This document shows positions 11,409-22,199 of a stretch of DNA of 64,000 nucleotides, in pieces; the first letter of the stretch is position 1, and every line of letters starts with the position of its first letter. The notes below the pieces were generated by a model that was not told where the DNA came from, did no database searches, and saw only the letters and a program-made list of their open reading frames with translations. This DNA comes from Hexactinellida sp. DTS-2022 (taxonomy: Eukaryota; Porifera; Hexactinellida): assembly GCA_028753945.1 (NCBI GenBank), contig JAPNXP010000004.1, positions 1,984,001 through 2,048,000 on the forward strand, given 5' to 3'. The translations under genes were made by a program, and so were the position numbers.

Positions 11409-12013
11409 GTCTGGTCGTTGGAAGGTTGAACCTAGAAAAAATTCATACAAAGCGTATTTTAGTATCATTAGAAGCGGAATTTTTCGTAGAATAACATATC
11501 CAAAATCCGCAAAAATCCATTATGGGGATTTTTTTTACACGGGTGGCAGTGTCGGCCATTTCATAGTAAATCGCCGACATTTTCGTAACTAACTTTCTCA
11601 AATCAATTCTAATCAAATTATAATCATCATATTTGTACTCAGCGTAAAATTTCCAGCAATTTGATATATCACATGACAACATTTGGAGGAATTTTTCCAT
11701 AGCAACGCTGGAATGTATCAAAAATATGTCAGGAATGTGCGAACATTCCATTCTCAAATTGTGTGCCTATCCAATCTAGTGACCCCTCGTTCAACTCCAC
11801 TAGTATAATTATACACATATCGACCCTCTAAAATAGGATTTGACGAGATTAATCGAGATAAATCTAAAATTGAAGATTTTTGGCTAAATCTCGTCAAATC
11901 CTATTTTGGATATGTTATTCTACGAAAAATTCCGCTTCTAATGATACTAAAATACGCTATGTATGAATTTTTTCTAGGTACGACCCATTATGGGATTTCA
12001 ACGACCAGATTAA
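11409..12013. repeat. Second foldback element sharing its core with the first
   Basis: Arms of about 100 bp (11409-11507 and 11904-12013) are near-perfect inverted repeats beginning TCTGGTCGTTG. The interior, about 11640-11830, is a single-orientation copy of the inner arm of the palindrome at 10296-11178 (CATAGCAACGCTGGAATGTA and CACTAGTATAATTATACACAT blocks). Flanking TAAT-like bases are too AT-rich to call a TSD. Confidence 0.8.
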
Positions 12014-12135
12014 TATTAATTTAAATTTAATTAGAAATCACATAAAAATGCCAAATAATTAACGTAAGGCCCTAAATACAAGACTTATTAAAATTGATAC
12101 ATTTGGAGTACTTTACACAAGTTTATAGCTAATAG

Positions 12136-12403
12136 CAGGGGCGTAAACTTGGGGTGTGCGGCGGGTGCCTGCACCCTGGCGGCTGTGATGCCATGGTGCC
12201 AATGGTGCCTGGAACCCTAACATTTCCAAACCGAAATTAGCCCCACAAACTTACTTTAGCAGATGGCGGCTAAATACTTTTTTCTAAACAAAAAATTAAG
12301 ACACATCTATACAAAATGAGATATTTATTCAGAAAAATATATAATAAAGAGAAGAACAAAGTGTCGTGGCACCATGGGTGTTTTGACGAAGTTTACGCCC
12401 ATG
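12136..12403. mobile_element. hAT-type MITE, 268 bp, exact 8-bp TSD
   Basis: Ends CAGGGGCGTAAACTT and AAGTTTACGCCCATG are inverted. TSD GCTAATAG is exact at 12128-12135 and 12404-12411. Confidence 0.85.
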
Positions 12404-12411
12404 GCTAATAG

Positions 12412-13186
12412 TATTTGTATGTACAATTAGGTCCAGAAGATACTAATAAAAAATATCCGGATGGGGGTGAAATTTGGGACGGACGGGGATGATAAATAAG
12501 TTATTTTATAATGGCCTAATATAATACTTTAAAAGAAATAGTGCTCTACGCTTTTTAAATGATTACACTAAGCAGGGGTTTCAGAAAAGTGTTATTGCAC
12601 ATTAAAGTGGTTCATCTTAGTATAATTTTGAGTTATTATTAAAATTAAGGAGACGTTGTCAATTAACTGTAATAGATTATTCTACTCCTGCAAATAATTG
12701 TTGCATAATTTATCATATGGATGGAGTGTAGCTTTACCAAATAATACAGTTACATGAAAGATATTAGCTGTGGAGCGGATTAAATAGTATAATAAATCAT
12801 TATAGAATATGATACCACTCAAATAATTATGTTCAATTTATACTCTGGTAGAATTTGGACTTGGATACTAGGACAATAAATAGTATAATAACTGGCAGCG
12901 ACCCCTGTTATCAACATTACCTTATATATCGTCTCGTCCTTGTATTAGAATTTCAACCTATTTAGAGAATAATAAAATCCTTAAAGAATCTTAAATTATA
13001 GGATAAAGCATCTAGATTTGATGACCGATTGAAGCAAGTGCAGGAGCAGTTGCTTCACTGTTTGTAGATACAGTAGTGTCCGCCTAATATTAATGTCTAT
13101 AAAAAGGAATGTTTCATTAGTATCAACATATTTTCTATATAATTATTACTTCCAAACGGTCATTTATTGTTATAATATAAGGTACA
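12412..13186. other. No gene seen; contains repeat fragment R4
   Basis: AT-rich, all frames closed. The segment about 12440-12530 (GGGACGGACGGGGATGATAA and following) matches the reverse complement of 42690-42770, so it is a dispersed repeat. Confidence 0.5.
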
Positions 13187-13373
13187 CAGTAGAGCCTCTG
13201 AACAACGGACACCTTGGGACCGGAACCGTTGTCCGTTATTTAGAGGTTGTCCGCTATTTAAAGGTTGCTTTTCGATTAGACATATGCTCTTTAAATAAAT
13301 CCGTGCCACGAGGGTTGTCCGTTATTTAGAGGTTGTCCGCTATTTGGAGGGTCCGTTATGGGAGGCTCCACTG
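13187..13373. mobile_element. Tc1/mariner-type MITE, 187 bp
   Basis: Left end CAGTAGAGCCTCTG and right end complementary to CAGTGGAGCCTCCCATAACG, TA on the right. The left has two extra bases (TACA) before the end. Interior has repeated GTTGTCCG-TTATTTAGAGG units. A shorter sibling is at 20298-20398 and a relative at 36591-36782. Confidence 0.75.
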
Positions 13374-13785
13374 TATATGTGGAAAATAGCAAGTTTGCAG
13401 AGTCAAGTAGTAAATTGTAGCAAAATAGAATTGATAAATTTGTGATTGCGTAATGAACAGTGTGATTGGAATTCACATGAAACCTCAAATTCATCACTAG
13501 TAAACGAATAGAGCTGTGTAGTCATTAGGAATTGCTTGTATGCATAAGTGTAACTACTGTAATAGCATTGTTTACAGTATAAAAGGCTTCTGTGATGTCA
13601 TCAATTTTCTCCATAGGGTTTGGCTTATAACAGATTTTGGCCGTAACTTTGTCAATTATTGTCCGATTTTGGGTTTCTTTTAGTCTATCTTCATCATTTA
13701 GCGAGTTCTAGACGTGTGGAAACAGAGTTTTAGCCTATCTCCACGAAATCTTGGAGGAGTTTATTACTGAAGTTGCACCCAGAAC

Positions 13786-16700
13786 TGTTCTGCCCCTGGT
13801 TGTAGGGGTAATTATACCCCAGAAGAGCGCGTCCCAGTTTTTTAACTTCCAAATGGTCCACCTGAGTTACGACATGTCTGGATACATGCTCTCCATCGTG
13901 AGGATATTTCTGACCTCAAAATGTTGTATGTGTGTGCTAAGCATTTTCGAAGGAAGATATTCAATATTTTCACACGGTACCCAGAGGAGATGGCACATCC
14001 TATGAGGTCCCGCGCGGAAGACCCAAATTAAATCCTGGCGCTGTCCCCTCTCTCCTTCTTGGTTGTCCGTCTTATTATTCCTCCATCCCTTCAATTAGAA
14101 TTAAACGAACTCGGTTCTCTTACGACTCCAAAGAGGAAGATTTATTGAACCAAGCAACTAATCTCAGCTTGAGATCAGAGAATCCAGAAATGGAGAAGTT
14201 TCGTGTTGGTTGTATACAAGAAATACGAGATAAGTTAGCTTTGATAACAATCCCAACTGACTGGTTATTTTGGATTCAAACAGATAATTGTGTGAGATTT
14301 TTTGCCTAAGATGGAAAATCATAATATTTGTACAGATGTTTCTCTTGAAATAAATTATTTTTATCTGTGAACGGATATATAATATTATACATATGGGAGG
14401 AGTCCATTTCTCTCTCACTTATCTCTATCACTGATATCCGACAAATTGAAACGCTGTTTACAGAGATTACTCTGAAAATTAGCTCTTCCCCTCAGAAGAA
14501 ACATCCTCACCATATCTCTAAAGCAAAAGAACATATTGAGGAGGCCATATGTAATCTATTAGATAGTGATGAAACAGAATCCAATTGTTCCGATTTGCCA
14601 AGATTACAATTCATTCTTGGCCTACTAGCGAATGTGGGTATTTACAAGAAGAGAAGGTGATATAATGTTTATACACAAATTCTGGCCATAAAAACGCATC
14701 TGGTTTCTCCTGCCAGTTACAAATTCTCCAAAGTTCAGAATGCATTTCTTTTCCACATGTTCACACATTAGAAAAGTTGTCTCTTCTTTTGGGCTGGAAA
14801 ACGACTCTTGTACTTACCTTAGGCAGGTAACTTCTTCTTTTAATTCTCAAGAGAAGAATGTAATTAATCAGATGGATGAGATCCAAGTTAAGTCTGATAT
14901 CTCATATAAGGGTGGAAAAATATTTGGTCCTAACTTATCCCCTGAAAACCCCACAAAAACTGTATTTGCTATCATGGTTTCTAGTTTACACAAAAAATGG
15001 CCCTGTATCTCTCGTTTGATACCTTGCGCATCTATATCTGCTGAAAACCTTTTTCCTATAATTAAGTCTTGTATTTTGGATATCGAATCTTCCGGTTTGA
15101 AAGTACAGATTATTTCTACCGACAATTACCCTTTAAACGTGAACTTATTCAAGATATTTTCTCCAACTCAACAGTTAGAGACTAGTGTACCACACCCTTC
15201 TGATAATGAAAGAAAACTCTATGTTACTTTTGACTTTGTGCACATTTTGAAAAGTATTCGAAACAACTGGTTGAATCAGAAAGATATTCTGAAAACCTTT
15301 CACTTTCCCAACTTTAGAACATTAAGCTGGATTACTGTGTGTATCCTGTTCAAGTTTACTAAGCATCTTTTAGTGATGTGCGTCTCCTCTATAATTTAGA
15401 GAAATAATCCTTAGCTAAGTTAACTCCTAGCTTGACTATCAAAGCTTGTTATCCTTCTGCTATTGAGCGCCAAAATGTGAAACTTGTTTTGAAAGTATTC
15501 AACGATTTAACTGTTGCAGCTCTGAAGTTACAGAATGAACTCCGTAACCAAGAAGACCGAAACAATACACACGACTTTGTTGAAATGCTTCTTCAAATTT
15601 GGAAACTGTTCAACAAAAATTCTCCACTAAAGGTAAACGTTTGAATGATGATATCTCAAGACATCTAACATACCAGGATGAACGATTTTCATTCTTAGCT
15701 TGTGTTGTTATTTGGTTAGAGACTTGGCTGGCCTTGCCAGGAAATGTAGGAAAGTTAAGTAAACAAACGTTTACTAGTTTTAAACATGCTTGTACTGTAT
15801 TGCCTCAGATAACTAACCATTAACTGGATTTTGTGATTTAACTATCTTTTGACATCCTTTTTACAGACAGATCCATTGGAACATCACTTTGGCCTGCATC
15901 GTATGATGTCAGGTTAAAACTATCATATCTCGTATCTTCAAATCCTTGAAACTGAACGCCGTCTCAACTTATCCAACATATTAAGATGTTTGCTTCACAA
16001 CAAGATTGTGGCTTATATTCAATTCAGACATTTACATACCTACCAATCTATTTGAGACATATTCCAGTACGAGGCTCCTATTTCCCCCTGTACGTTGGCC
16101 AAAATCCCTGTACACCCCAAAAAATCTTTCTTGTAAAGGTGAAAACATTAGTTTATACAGACTGTACAGGGAATCCCTGTATGCTCGAATAGGGACAGAT
16201 TATTTACACAAAACAAAATGTTATATTTAGATGGTGTAGACATGTTTAGGTATTAATAGACTCACAATCAATAATTTTTCCCTAGCTAAAAATCCCTGTA
16301 CGATCCAGCCAAAATGGTCAAAACCCCTGTAATGTACAGGAAATCCCTGCACGGTTGGCAGGTATGATTTATTGATTCATACTCATCCCTTGATACGAAT
16401 AATGGCGATGAAATCGATGTCCAGCTAGTTTGGGATGAAATTGATGAACTAACTTCCATTGAATGTAGTTTACAGACTCTTCACTCATTAGCTTTTATTG
16501 CTGGTTATGCAGTACATAAATATATTTAATACCTCAGCCATGTCATGATTGCATTGATCTTTTGAGCATTTACAAAGACTTTATCTTTGATGAAGATTCA
16601 CAACCCGAGTTCAGGCTTTTGCAATTAACTGACCGTGGTGGCCTAAAGTATCCATCTGAGTTTATCCTCGAACCTATAGTAACTTTATGGAAGACGTTAA

Positions 16701-16971
16701 TTGCAATTGAAAGCAAAGAAAACTTGTTGGCGATATTGAGGAAGGATCATCCAGAAAAATTATTGTGAAAGTAACCTTGATATCCTTTGAAGAGACTGAT
16801 GCGATTGCTAAATTGAGTTGCATTTCTTGTGGTGTATCTATTTTGACTATCCTAAAAAATCTTATTTTCACTTGCGCCAACTGTTTACTAGCTAACAAGG
16901 TTAAAAATTATAACTCCGCTGTTGCATCTAAAGGTATAGAAAAGCGAAAACTGAAGAAGTTCTCACATTAA
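13786..16971 (+). pseudogene. THAP-type P-element transposase (THAP9-like), broken
   Basis: A THAP zinc finger starts at 13786: CSAPGCRGNYTPEERVPVF, LPNGPPELRHVW, then CAKHF near 13940, giving the C-x4-C ... C-x2-H pattern and the usual Pro/Trp positions. A central region at 14450-14660 leads into the P-element RNase-H-like core at 14740-15400 (DEIQVKSDISYKGGK, STDNYPLN, FDFVHILKSIRNNW). Next comes the GTP-binding-type insertion (SAIERQNVKLVLKVF near 15450), then DPLEHHFGLHRMMSG (15875) and a C-terminal part with AFIAGYAVHKYI and GGLKYPSEFI (16490-16680). Stop at 16969-16971; AATAAA at 17078-17083. Several stops and frameshifts plus a 332-bp MITE (16035-16366) inactivate it. Domain order is full length, so this was an autonomous P-like element. 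Confidence 0.85.
16035..16366. mobile_element. MITE inserted into the P-type transposase, ATTTA TSD
   Basis: Ends CATACCTACCAA and complementary CATACCTGCCAA are inverted with one mismatch. ATTTA is duplicated at 16030-16034 and 16367-16371. The interior repeats AATCCCTGTAC-like units. The superfamily is not clear from the 5-bp TSD alone. Confidence 0.75.
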
Positions 16972-17394
16972 TGGAATACACCAGAAGGCTATTCTTCTAT
17001 TATTATTATTGTTATCATTATTGTTATTTGAACCCAGATTATTCTTTATGGAATCTTATCATTGTTGTTAAGTAAGCAATAAAGACTCAATAGAGAAAAT
17101 CTATTAATTTACTAGAATTATTTATTATAACAGATTAATTTCTAAATTAAGTTGAAAACATTGAACTGTGTTTATATAACACTTTCTCATCGTACACTAC
17201 TTCATCCATGGTACATTTGATGGTAGGCATTATATAAAGTAAGCTATGGTCTGGTCCATTACTCAAAAAATGTTATAATAAACCCCCAATTTATATTTCA
17301 CAATTGGATTCATCACAAAATTCTGCGTATGATGGGAGAAGAAAATTTTGATAAACGGTTTAATTCATGCCAGGAAAAGTGGTTGAAATTTATT
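16972..17394. other. 3' flank of the P-like element, no gene seen
   Basis: A short TTATTATT-rich stretch and the polyadenylation hexamer at 17078-17083, then AT-rich sequence without ORFs. The right terminus of the P-like element was not identified. Confidence 0.4.
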
Positions 17395-17660
17395 TGTTTA
17401 CTCGCATTTCAGTTTCAGTTAAACTGTGAAATCTAATTCTATTGTTTCAACTTGTAATAATTTTATTGATTTAACTTGTTAAATCTTACTCTATTGTTTC
17501 AACTTGCGATAATTATATTGATTCTACCTGTGAATTCGAGCTGGCGTCTATTTAATTGTAGTATAATTATATCCAATGGATAAAATAAAATATGGAATTT
17601 GCTTGTTGACTAAAACTCAACTCACCGTGGATAACATTGCTAAAATAATTGACTAATTTA
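17395..17660 (+). repeat. Repeat family R2, partial copy
   Basis: Contains the R2 marker TCTAATTCTATTGTTTCAAC twice in variant form and the distal GAGCTGGCGTCTATTTAATT block. It faces the inverted full copy at 18885-19475, with a hAT element between them. Confidence 0.65.
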
Positions 17661-17753
17661 AAATTTATTATCAATACATAATTAATTAATGGCATTAAAC
17701 GCAAGATGTTTAAGATATAAACTAACTTCACATTACCAATCGTTCCTTGTGGC

Positions 17754-18674
17754 CAGTGTTTGCATGCGCTGTGTCCAGCGCAGCGCTACATTGACTTCCA
17801 GCGAAGCGCAGCGCAGCGCTATCTTGATTTCCAGCGCAGCGCATTTCAGGATTTATGCCCTTAAACAGTTCTTTAAAACACGAGGGGCAAATACCTATCA
17901 ATTATTTAATTCAGCAATTAATGAGAATATCCAAAATCTTCAATAGTTTTAATGTTGCACTCAGTAAATAAAAGTAATATATTCATATCTATTTCGTAAC
18001 AACGTCATTTTTAATTAGATATTTGTCTTTGCTTGATTATTACATAATGAGAAAAACCAAATGAAAACATGTTTAACTTAAGACTATTTAATTTGAATAC
18101 GAAATACTGGTGGAAGGCCGAAGGAATAGTATGTACGTTCAAAGTTTACGAAATAATCTACTAACACTAGTGAATTCGTAATAAATTACTTATATTAACT
18201 AGAGTTATTGATAGATATACAAATTTACATGATTATGACTACAGTCAAAATCGGTTTTTTTTGCCCCCAAAATGCACGACAAAAGGAGGAAAAAAAACCC
18301 AATAAGCAAAAAAACCCGATGGTAAACACATTAAGATATGACATTTTTGCACGACAAAAGGAGGCAAAAAAACCCAATAAGCAAAAAAACCCGTGGCAAA
18401 AAACCCCGATTTCGACTGTATAGACACAAGAAGTATATTAGTTAGGGAAAATTTGTTACTTTGCGCTAGCCCGCCCACCCCGTAGGCACAGTAGTCATAT
18501 GATATTATATAATATGATATATATATGACATATATATATATATGATATGATAACCTAATATGAAATTGGAGCGCAGCGCAGCGGGGATCCAAAAAAATTA
18601 ACAACGCAGCGCAGCGCAGCGGGCACCCAAAAATTAGAAGCAAAATTGAATAGAACCAGCGCTTGCAAACACTG
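17754..18674. mobile_element. hAT-like non-autonomous element with GCGCAGCGCA repeats, 921 bp
   Basis: Ends CAGTGTTTGCATGCGCTG and complementary CAGTGTTTGCAAGCGCTG. TSD CTTGTGGC/CTTGTGGT (7 of 8) at 17746-17753 and 18675-18682. Subterminal GCGCAGCGCA tandem blocks occur at 17775-17850 and 18570-18620. A TA-inserting MITE (18242-18418) is nested inside. Confidence 0.8.
18242..18418. mobile_element. Nested Tc1/mariner-type MITE with internal duplication
   Basis: Ends CAGTCAAAATCGGTTTTTTT and complementary CAGTCGAAATCGGGGTTTTT, TA on both sides (18240-18241, 18419-18420). A unit of about 45 bp beginning GCACGACAAAAGGAGG is present twice. ORFs across it are low-complexity Lys/Asn artefacts. Confidence 0.8.
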
Positions 18675-18736
18675 CTTGTGGTTCGTTACCACTTGTCAAA
18701 GGTATCCTAACACCTTGAGGCGATGATGACATGGCG

Positions 18737-18862
18737 AAAAAATCCAAAATTGCAGCTGTGCAGACAGCATGTTCCTTTGGAGGCACTATCAATTAACCAA
18801 ACACCAAAATATAGTGCCACCAAAGGAACATGTGTCGGCACAGTTGCAATTTGGATTTTTTT
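18737..18862. repeat. Short hairpin element, arms about 50 bp
   Basis: AAAATCCAAAATTGCAGCTG ... GGAGGCACTAT is mirrored by ATAGTGCCACC ... GTTGCAATTTGGATTTTT. Probably a MITE; the TSD is unclear. Confidence 0.7.
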
Positions 18863-18884
18863 ATCTAATTAAAATACATTTAAT

Positions 18885-19475
18885 TTGCTTTAATCCATTC
18901 TATATTAATACTACTATTAAATAGAAGCCAGTCGAACTCACAAGTAGTAGAATTAATATAATTATCACACTTTGAAACAATAGAGTAAGATTTAACAAGT
19001 TAAATCAATATATTTAGTACATTTTGATACAATAGAATTAGATTCAATATAATTATTACAAGTTGAAACAATGGAAATTGATTTAACAGTTTCACTGAAT
19101 CTGAAATGCGAGGAAATAGAGGAGATTGGCGCCCCAATTATTGCACAAACCTAGGCTAAATGAACATTTGTGATTTGCCAAAAGGTGTAGAATTTAATTC
19201 TCTATCCAAATATGTAAATCTTATCAAGTTCACTATTAATTAGTAATGTTAAGAGCCATAATTAGCTTAAATAGGTGTTAAAAGTATTTGATCAAAAATC
19301 GCAACCCCAGGTGCAAATTAGACGGTCACTCCGAACCTGCATGCCAAGTTTCAGCCCTCAATGTATAAAGGTGTGGACAGGGCACCGTCTACGGAAAAAT
19401 AATAATATATTATATAAATAAAGGCAGTGATTTCAATATTGGGCCACTATACTATAGTATAGTCGGCATCACAAA
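18885..19475 (-). repeat. Repeat family R2, most complete copy
   Basis: Reverse complement of 3310-3840, with an additional distal part (AGAAGCCAG block). It ends at the CTATACTATAGTATAG palindrome. Non-coding. Confidence 0.75.
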
Positions 19476-19529
19476 GGGGCCAAATCCCTACGGAATTAGA
19501 GATATATGGTAAATCCCATTCTCATTCTG

Positions 19530-19900
19530 AGGGGGCCTGGGAATTAATCTGAAAATCTCAAAATTCAAGGAATGGGAATGAGACATAATTCCTTTGCCAG
19601 GGAATGGGAATGAGACTTAATTCCTTTGCAGGGAATGGGAATGAGACTTAAATCTTGAAATCTCTAAATCAAGGAATTGAAATGGGACTGGGAATTTAAG
19701 TCCTTAGAGAGTTAGAATGGGACTTAAATCTCAAAAAAAGGAATGGGAATGGGACTTGAATCTTGAAATTTCAGAATCAAGGAATGGGACTGGGACTTAA
19801 ATCCTCAGCCAGGGAATGGGACTTAAATCTTAAAATCTCAGAATCAAGGAATGAGACTGGGATTTAATTCCTTTATCAGGGACAGGGAATTAGACTTGAA
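19530..19900. repeat. Minisatellite-like array, GGAATGGGAATGAGACTTAA motif
   Basis: At least eight imperfect repeats of a 30-45 bp unit built on GGGAATGGGAATGAGACTTA and AATCTTGAAATCTC. It ends where the Phantom A terminal array begins. Confidence 0.75.
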
Positions 19901-20094
19901 ACTTATAACTAATGAATTAATTCGTTGTCGGAAAATTCGTCTCTGGTCGACGGAAGATTCGTTGCAGAAGATTTCTCGGAATCTAATAGCACATCCAAAT
20001 GAAAACATAAGATATATTTTTCTTATACCGATCTGGTGAGCATGAGACACCGTAAATGTATCTCACACCCACCGGGATACTACATGTGGTGGAA

Positions 20095-20144
20095 GTGGTT
20101 TCGTCCTATCACAAGGACTCATCAGGAGGGTAACCCTTGACCAC
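20095..20144 (-). ncRNA. Hammerhead ribozyme, type III topology (HHR-2)
   Basis: Read on the minus strand from 20144. Stem III is GTGGT pairing with ACCAC at the 3' end. The cleavage triplet is GTC. The stem I hairpin is AAGGG-TTA-CCCTC, with an A:C mismatch next to the core. The CTGATGA box follows, then stem II GTCCT/AGGAC with a 6-nt loop, then GAAA. Every invariant core nucleotide is present, including the 15.1 A : 16.1 U and 15.2 C : 16.2 G pairs. It lies in a GC-richer island (about 20040-20290) in AT-rich DNA, inside Phantom element A and antisense to its transposase. Established: this core defines hammerhead self-cleaving RNAs. Inferred: it is expressed and active; the A:C mismatch could weaken it. 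Confidence 0.85.
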
Positions 20145-20297
20145 ACTACAACTGGTCTACACCAGTTCTAGTTACCAGTGAGCCATGCCGTTCTCCTACC
20201 ACAGGTACTAAGCATAACCCACCTACACTAGGACCTCTCTAGTGCACTCCTGTCAGCCCGTCATCACACCACCATTGGGCATTGTCTATCACGTATA

Positions 20298-20398
20298 CAG
20301 TGGAGCCTCCCATAACGGACACTCCAAATAGCGGACAACCTCTAAATAACGGACAACGGTTCCGGTCCCAAGGTGTCCGTTGTTCAGAGGCTCTACTG
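20298..20398. mobile_element. Short Tc1/mariner-type MITE, 101 bp
   Basis: Ends CAGTGGAGCCTCCCATAACG and CAGAGGCTCTACTG, TA on both sides. Nearly the reverse complement of the ends of 13187-13373 with the middle deleted. Confidence 0.85.
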
Positions 20399-20470
20399 TA
20401 ATATAAAGGCTGCCTTTTATATCATTGATTTGCTGTTTATTAAAAGTGTCAAGTGATGTGGTTTTAAGGG

Positions 20471-20478
20471 TATAAATA
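20471..20478 (+). promoter_or_regulatory. TATA-like box before Phantom A transposase
   Basis: TATAAATA, 38 bp before the ATG at 20516. Element C has a TATATAAAT at 58626-58634 before its own ATG, so the placement is conserved between relatives. Confidence 0.4.
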
Positions 20479-20515
20479 CAACTTATCTAAAATAGCTATA
20501 TATAACTACTGTTAA

Positions 20516-21922
20516 ATGGCTAAACATTTTCCCGAAATTATTGACAAAATTAAGAGCGAAAGAAATAAGGATAAAGCAAGTACACAAGGATTTCTTTATA
20601 CTCTAAATCGGTCCGTGAATGGCAGATAATATTGGGTTTGTGAAAAGCGTGGAATTTGCAAAGCACGGTTACAAACTATGAATGACAACATTATTAAACC
20701 AGCAAACCCCTCAGATATACAAAGTCAACATTCTCACGTTCCTGACATAGCTAGGGTTGAAATGTTGAAAGGTTACAATGATCTTAAAATTGCAGCTCGA
20801 AATTCTGAAGTAAGCACAAGGAATCTTCTTTCCATTTGAGTTGTAAATTTTACTACTGAAAGTATTAACAAGTTGCCCAAACTAGATTCTGTAAAGAGAA
20901 CGATAAGGAATTACAAAAGCATACACGAAGAAATGTATGTAATCCGTCCTCTTGCGCTGATATTATAATCCTAAATATGTGTAAGTCAACTTTGAGAGGG
21001 GAGAGTTTCTTGCTATCTGATTCAGGAGTGGGTGATACAAATAGACTCATACTTTTTGCAACTGCAAACTTTTTATCTATACTAAAAGAAAGTCCCAAAT
21101 GGTATTGCGATGGAAATTTTAAAGTATGTCCAGAACAATTCTTCCAAATATACACTATTCACGCAGAGAAAGATGGAAACGTTTTCCCTTGTGTCTATAG
21201 TATGCTCAGATCTAAGAATGAGCTAACTTATGATCGAATGTTTAACAAACTGGTGAACTAGAGCCAGAATTGAATCCATCATCAATTATGGTTAACTTTG
21301 AAAAGCAGCCATTAATTCATTAGAGAAGAATTTCATTGCTTGTGTTTCAGGTTGTTTTTTCCCATTTATCCCAAAGCATTTACAGGAGAATACAAGTAAG
21401 TGGATTGACAACAGATTACCAACAAGATAGGGACTTTGCTCTGAAACTGAAAATGTTACCCTGTCTAGCTTTTGTTCCAGAAATTGATGTCATCGACTGT
21501 TTCAATATTTTAATAGAAGAATACCCTCATTCAGCTTTTAGGGTTGCTAAATACTTTGAAGATACTTATATTGCAAAAAGACCACCAGACCATAGCCGAC
21601 GATTACCTCCATATCCAATCGGAATGTGGAACATGCACACGAGGGTAATTAACAGAATGGCTCGCACAAATAACTCAGTAGAGGGATGGCATAATGCCTT
21701 TAATTCTGGAATAGGTCATCCGCATCCAACCTTTGTCAAATTAGTAAATACATACAGAGAGAACAATCACTTCAGGAAGGAAAGTATGCAAAGTGGGAAG
21801 GAGGCTCAAATACAGCAACTTCAAAAATGACCATCGAACGGGATAAAAGAATTTACATCGTTGTGGACTATGAAAATCGGGATACTCTCGAATACTTAAT
21901 AGCCTATAATATTAACTACTAA
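20516..21922 (+). pseudogene. FLYWCH + MULE transposase of Phantom A, broken
   Basis: The ATG at 20516 starts a FLYWCH zinc finger: GFLYTLNRS, YWVCEKRGICKAR, then a His-x-His (QHSH) about 90 residues in. After a linker (TESINKLPKLDSVKRTIR) comes the MULE core: WYCDGNFK (first Asp) and, at 21346-21830, the LSQSIYRRIQ block and RTNNSVEGWHNAF (catalytic Glu). The second Asp region near 21290 reads MVNFEK in one frame, so that Asp appears lost. Stops at about 20626 and 20838 and frameshifts around 20940 and 21260-21340 kill it. The C-terminal tail (YENRDTLEYL) matches that of element C. Confidence 0.85.
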
Positions 21923-22199
21923 TTTCAAGATAAAGTCAATATTTTCCATTTATCCCAGTACTTAATCTTCACAATCATAGTTTTATTTTCTATTAATCCC
22001 AGTACTTAATCTTCACATTCATAATTGTATTTTCTATTAATTTGTGTTCTCCAGTAAAAAACATGTATCCTTTTGGAATTATGAATGATAATTTAGGGTA
22101 ATTTGATGTCCTACTTGTATAACTATCTTCCAAGCGACTAATTTTCCGCGACGAATTTTTCAGCGACGAATTTTCCGCCATTAGAATTAATTAATCAAT

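Larger units (their letters stand above)
19916..22182 (+). mobile_element. Phantom-type MULE element A
   Basis: Left array at 19916-19975 carries degenerate copies of CGGAAAATTCGTC. The inverted right array at 22131-22182 carries three copies (complement of CGGAAAATTCGTCGC). Between them lie a hammerhead ribozyme (antisense), a TA MITE and the FLYWCH/MULE transposase pseudogene. The same architecture is seen in elements B and C. Confidence 0.7.

Noticed and set aside
18208..18643. ORFs of 71 and 132 codons around 18.2-18.6 kb
   Set aside because: They run through a MITE with a duplicated low-complexity A-rich unit and TA repeats; no coding signal.
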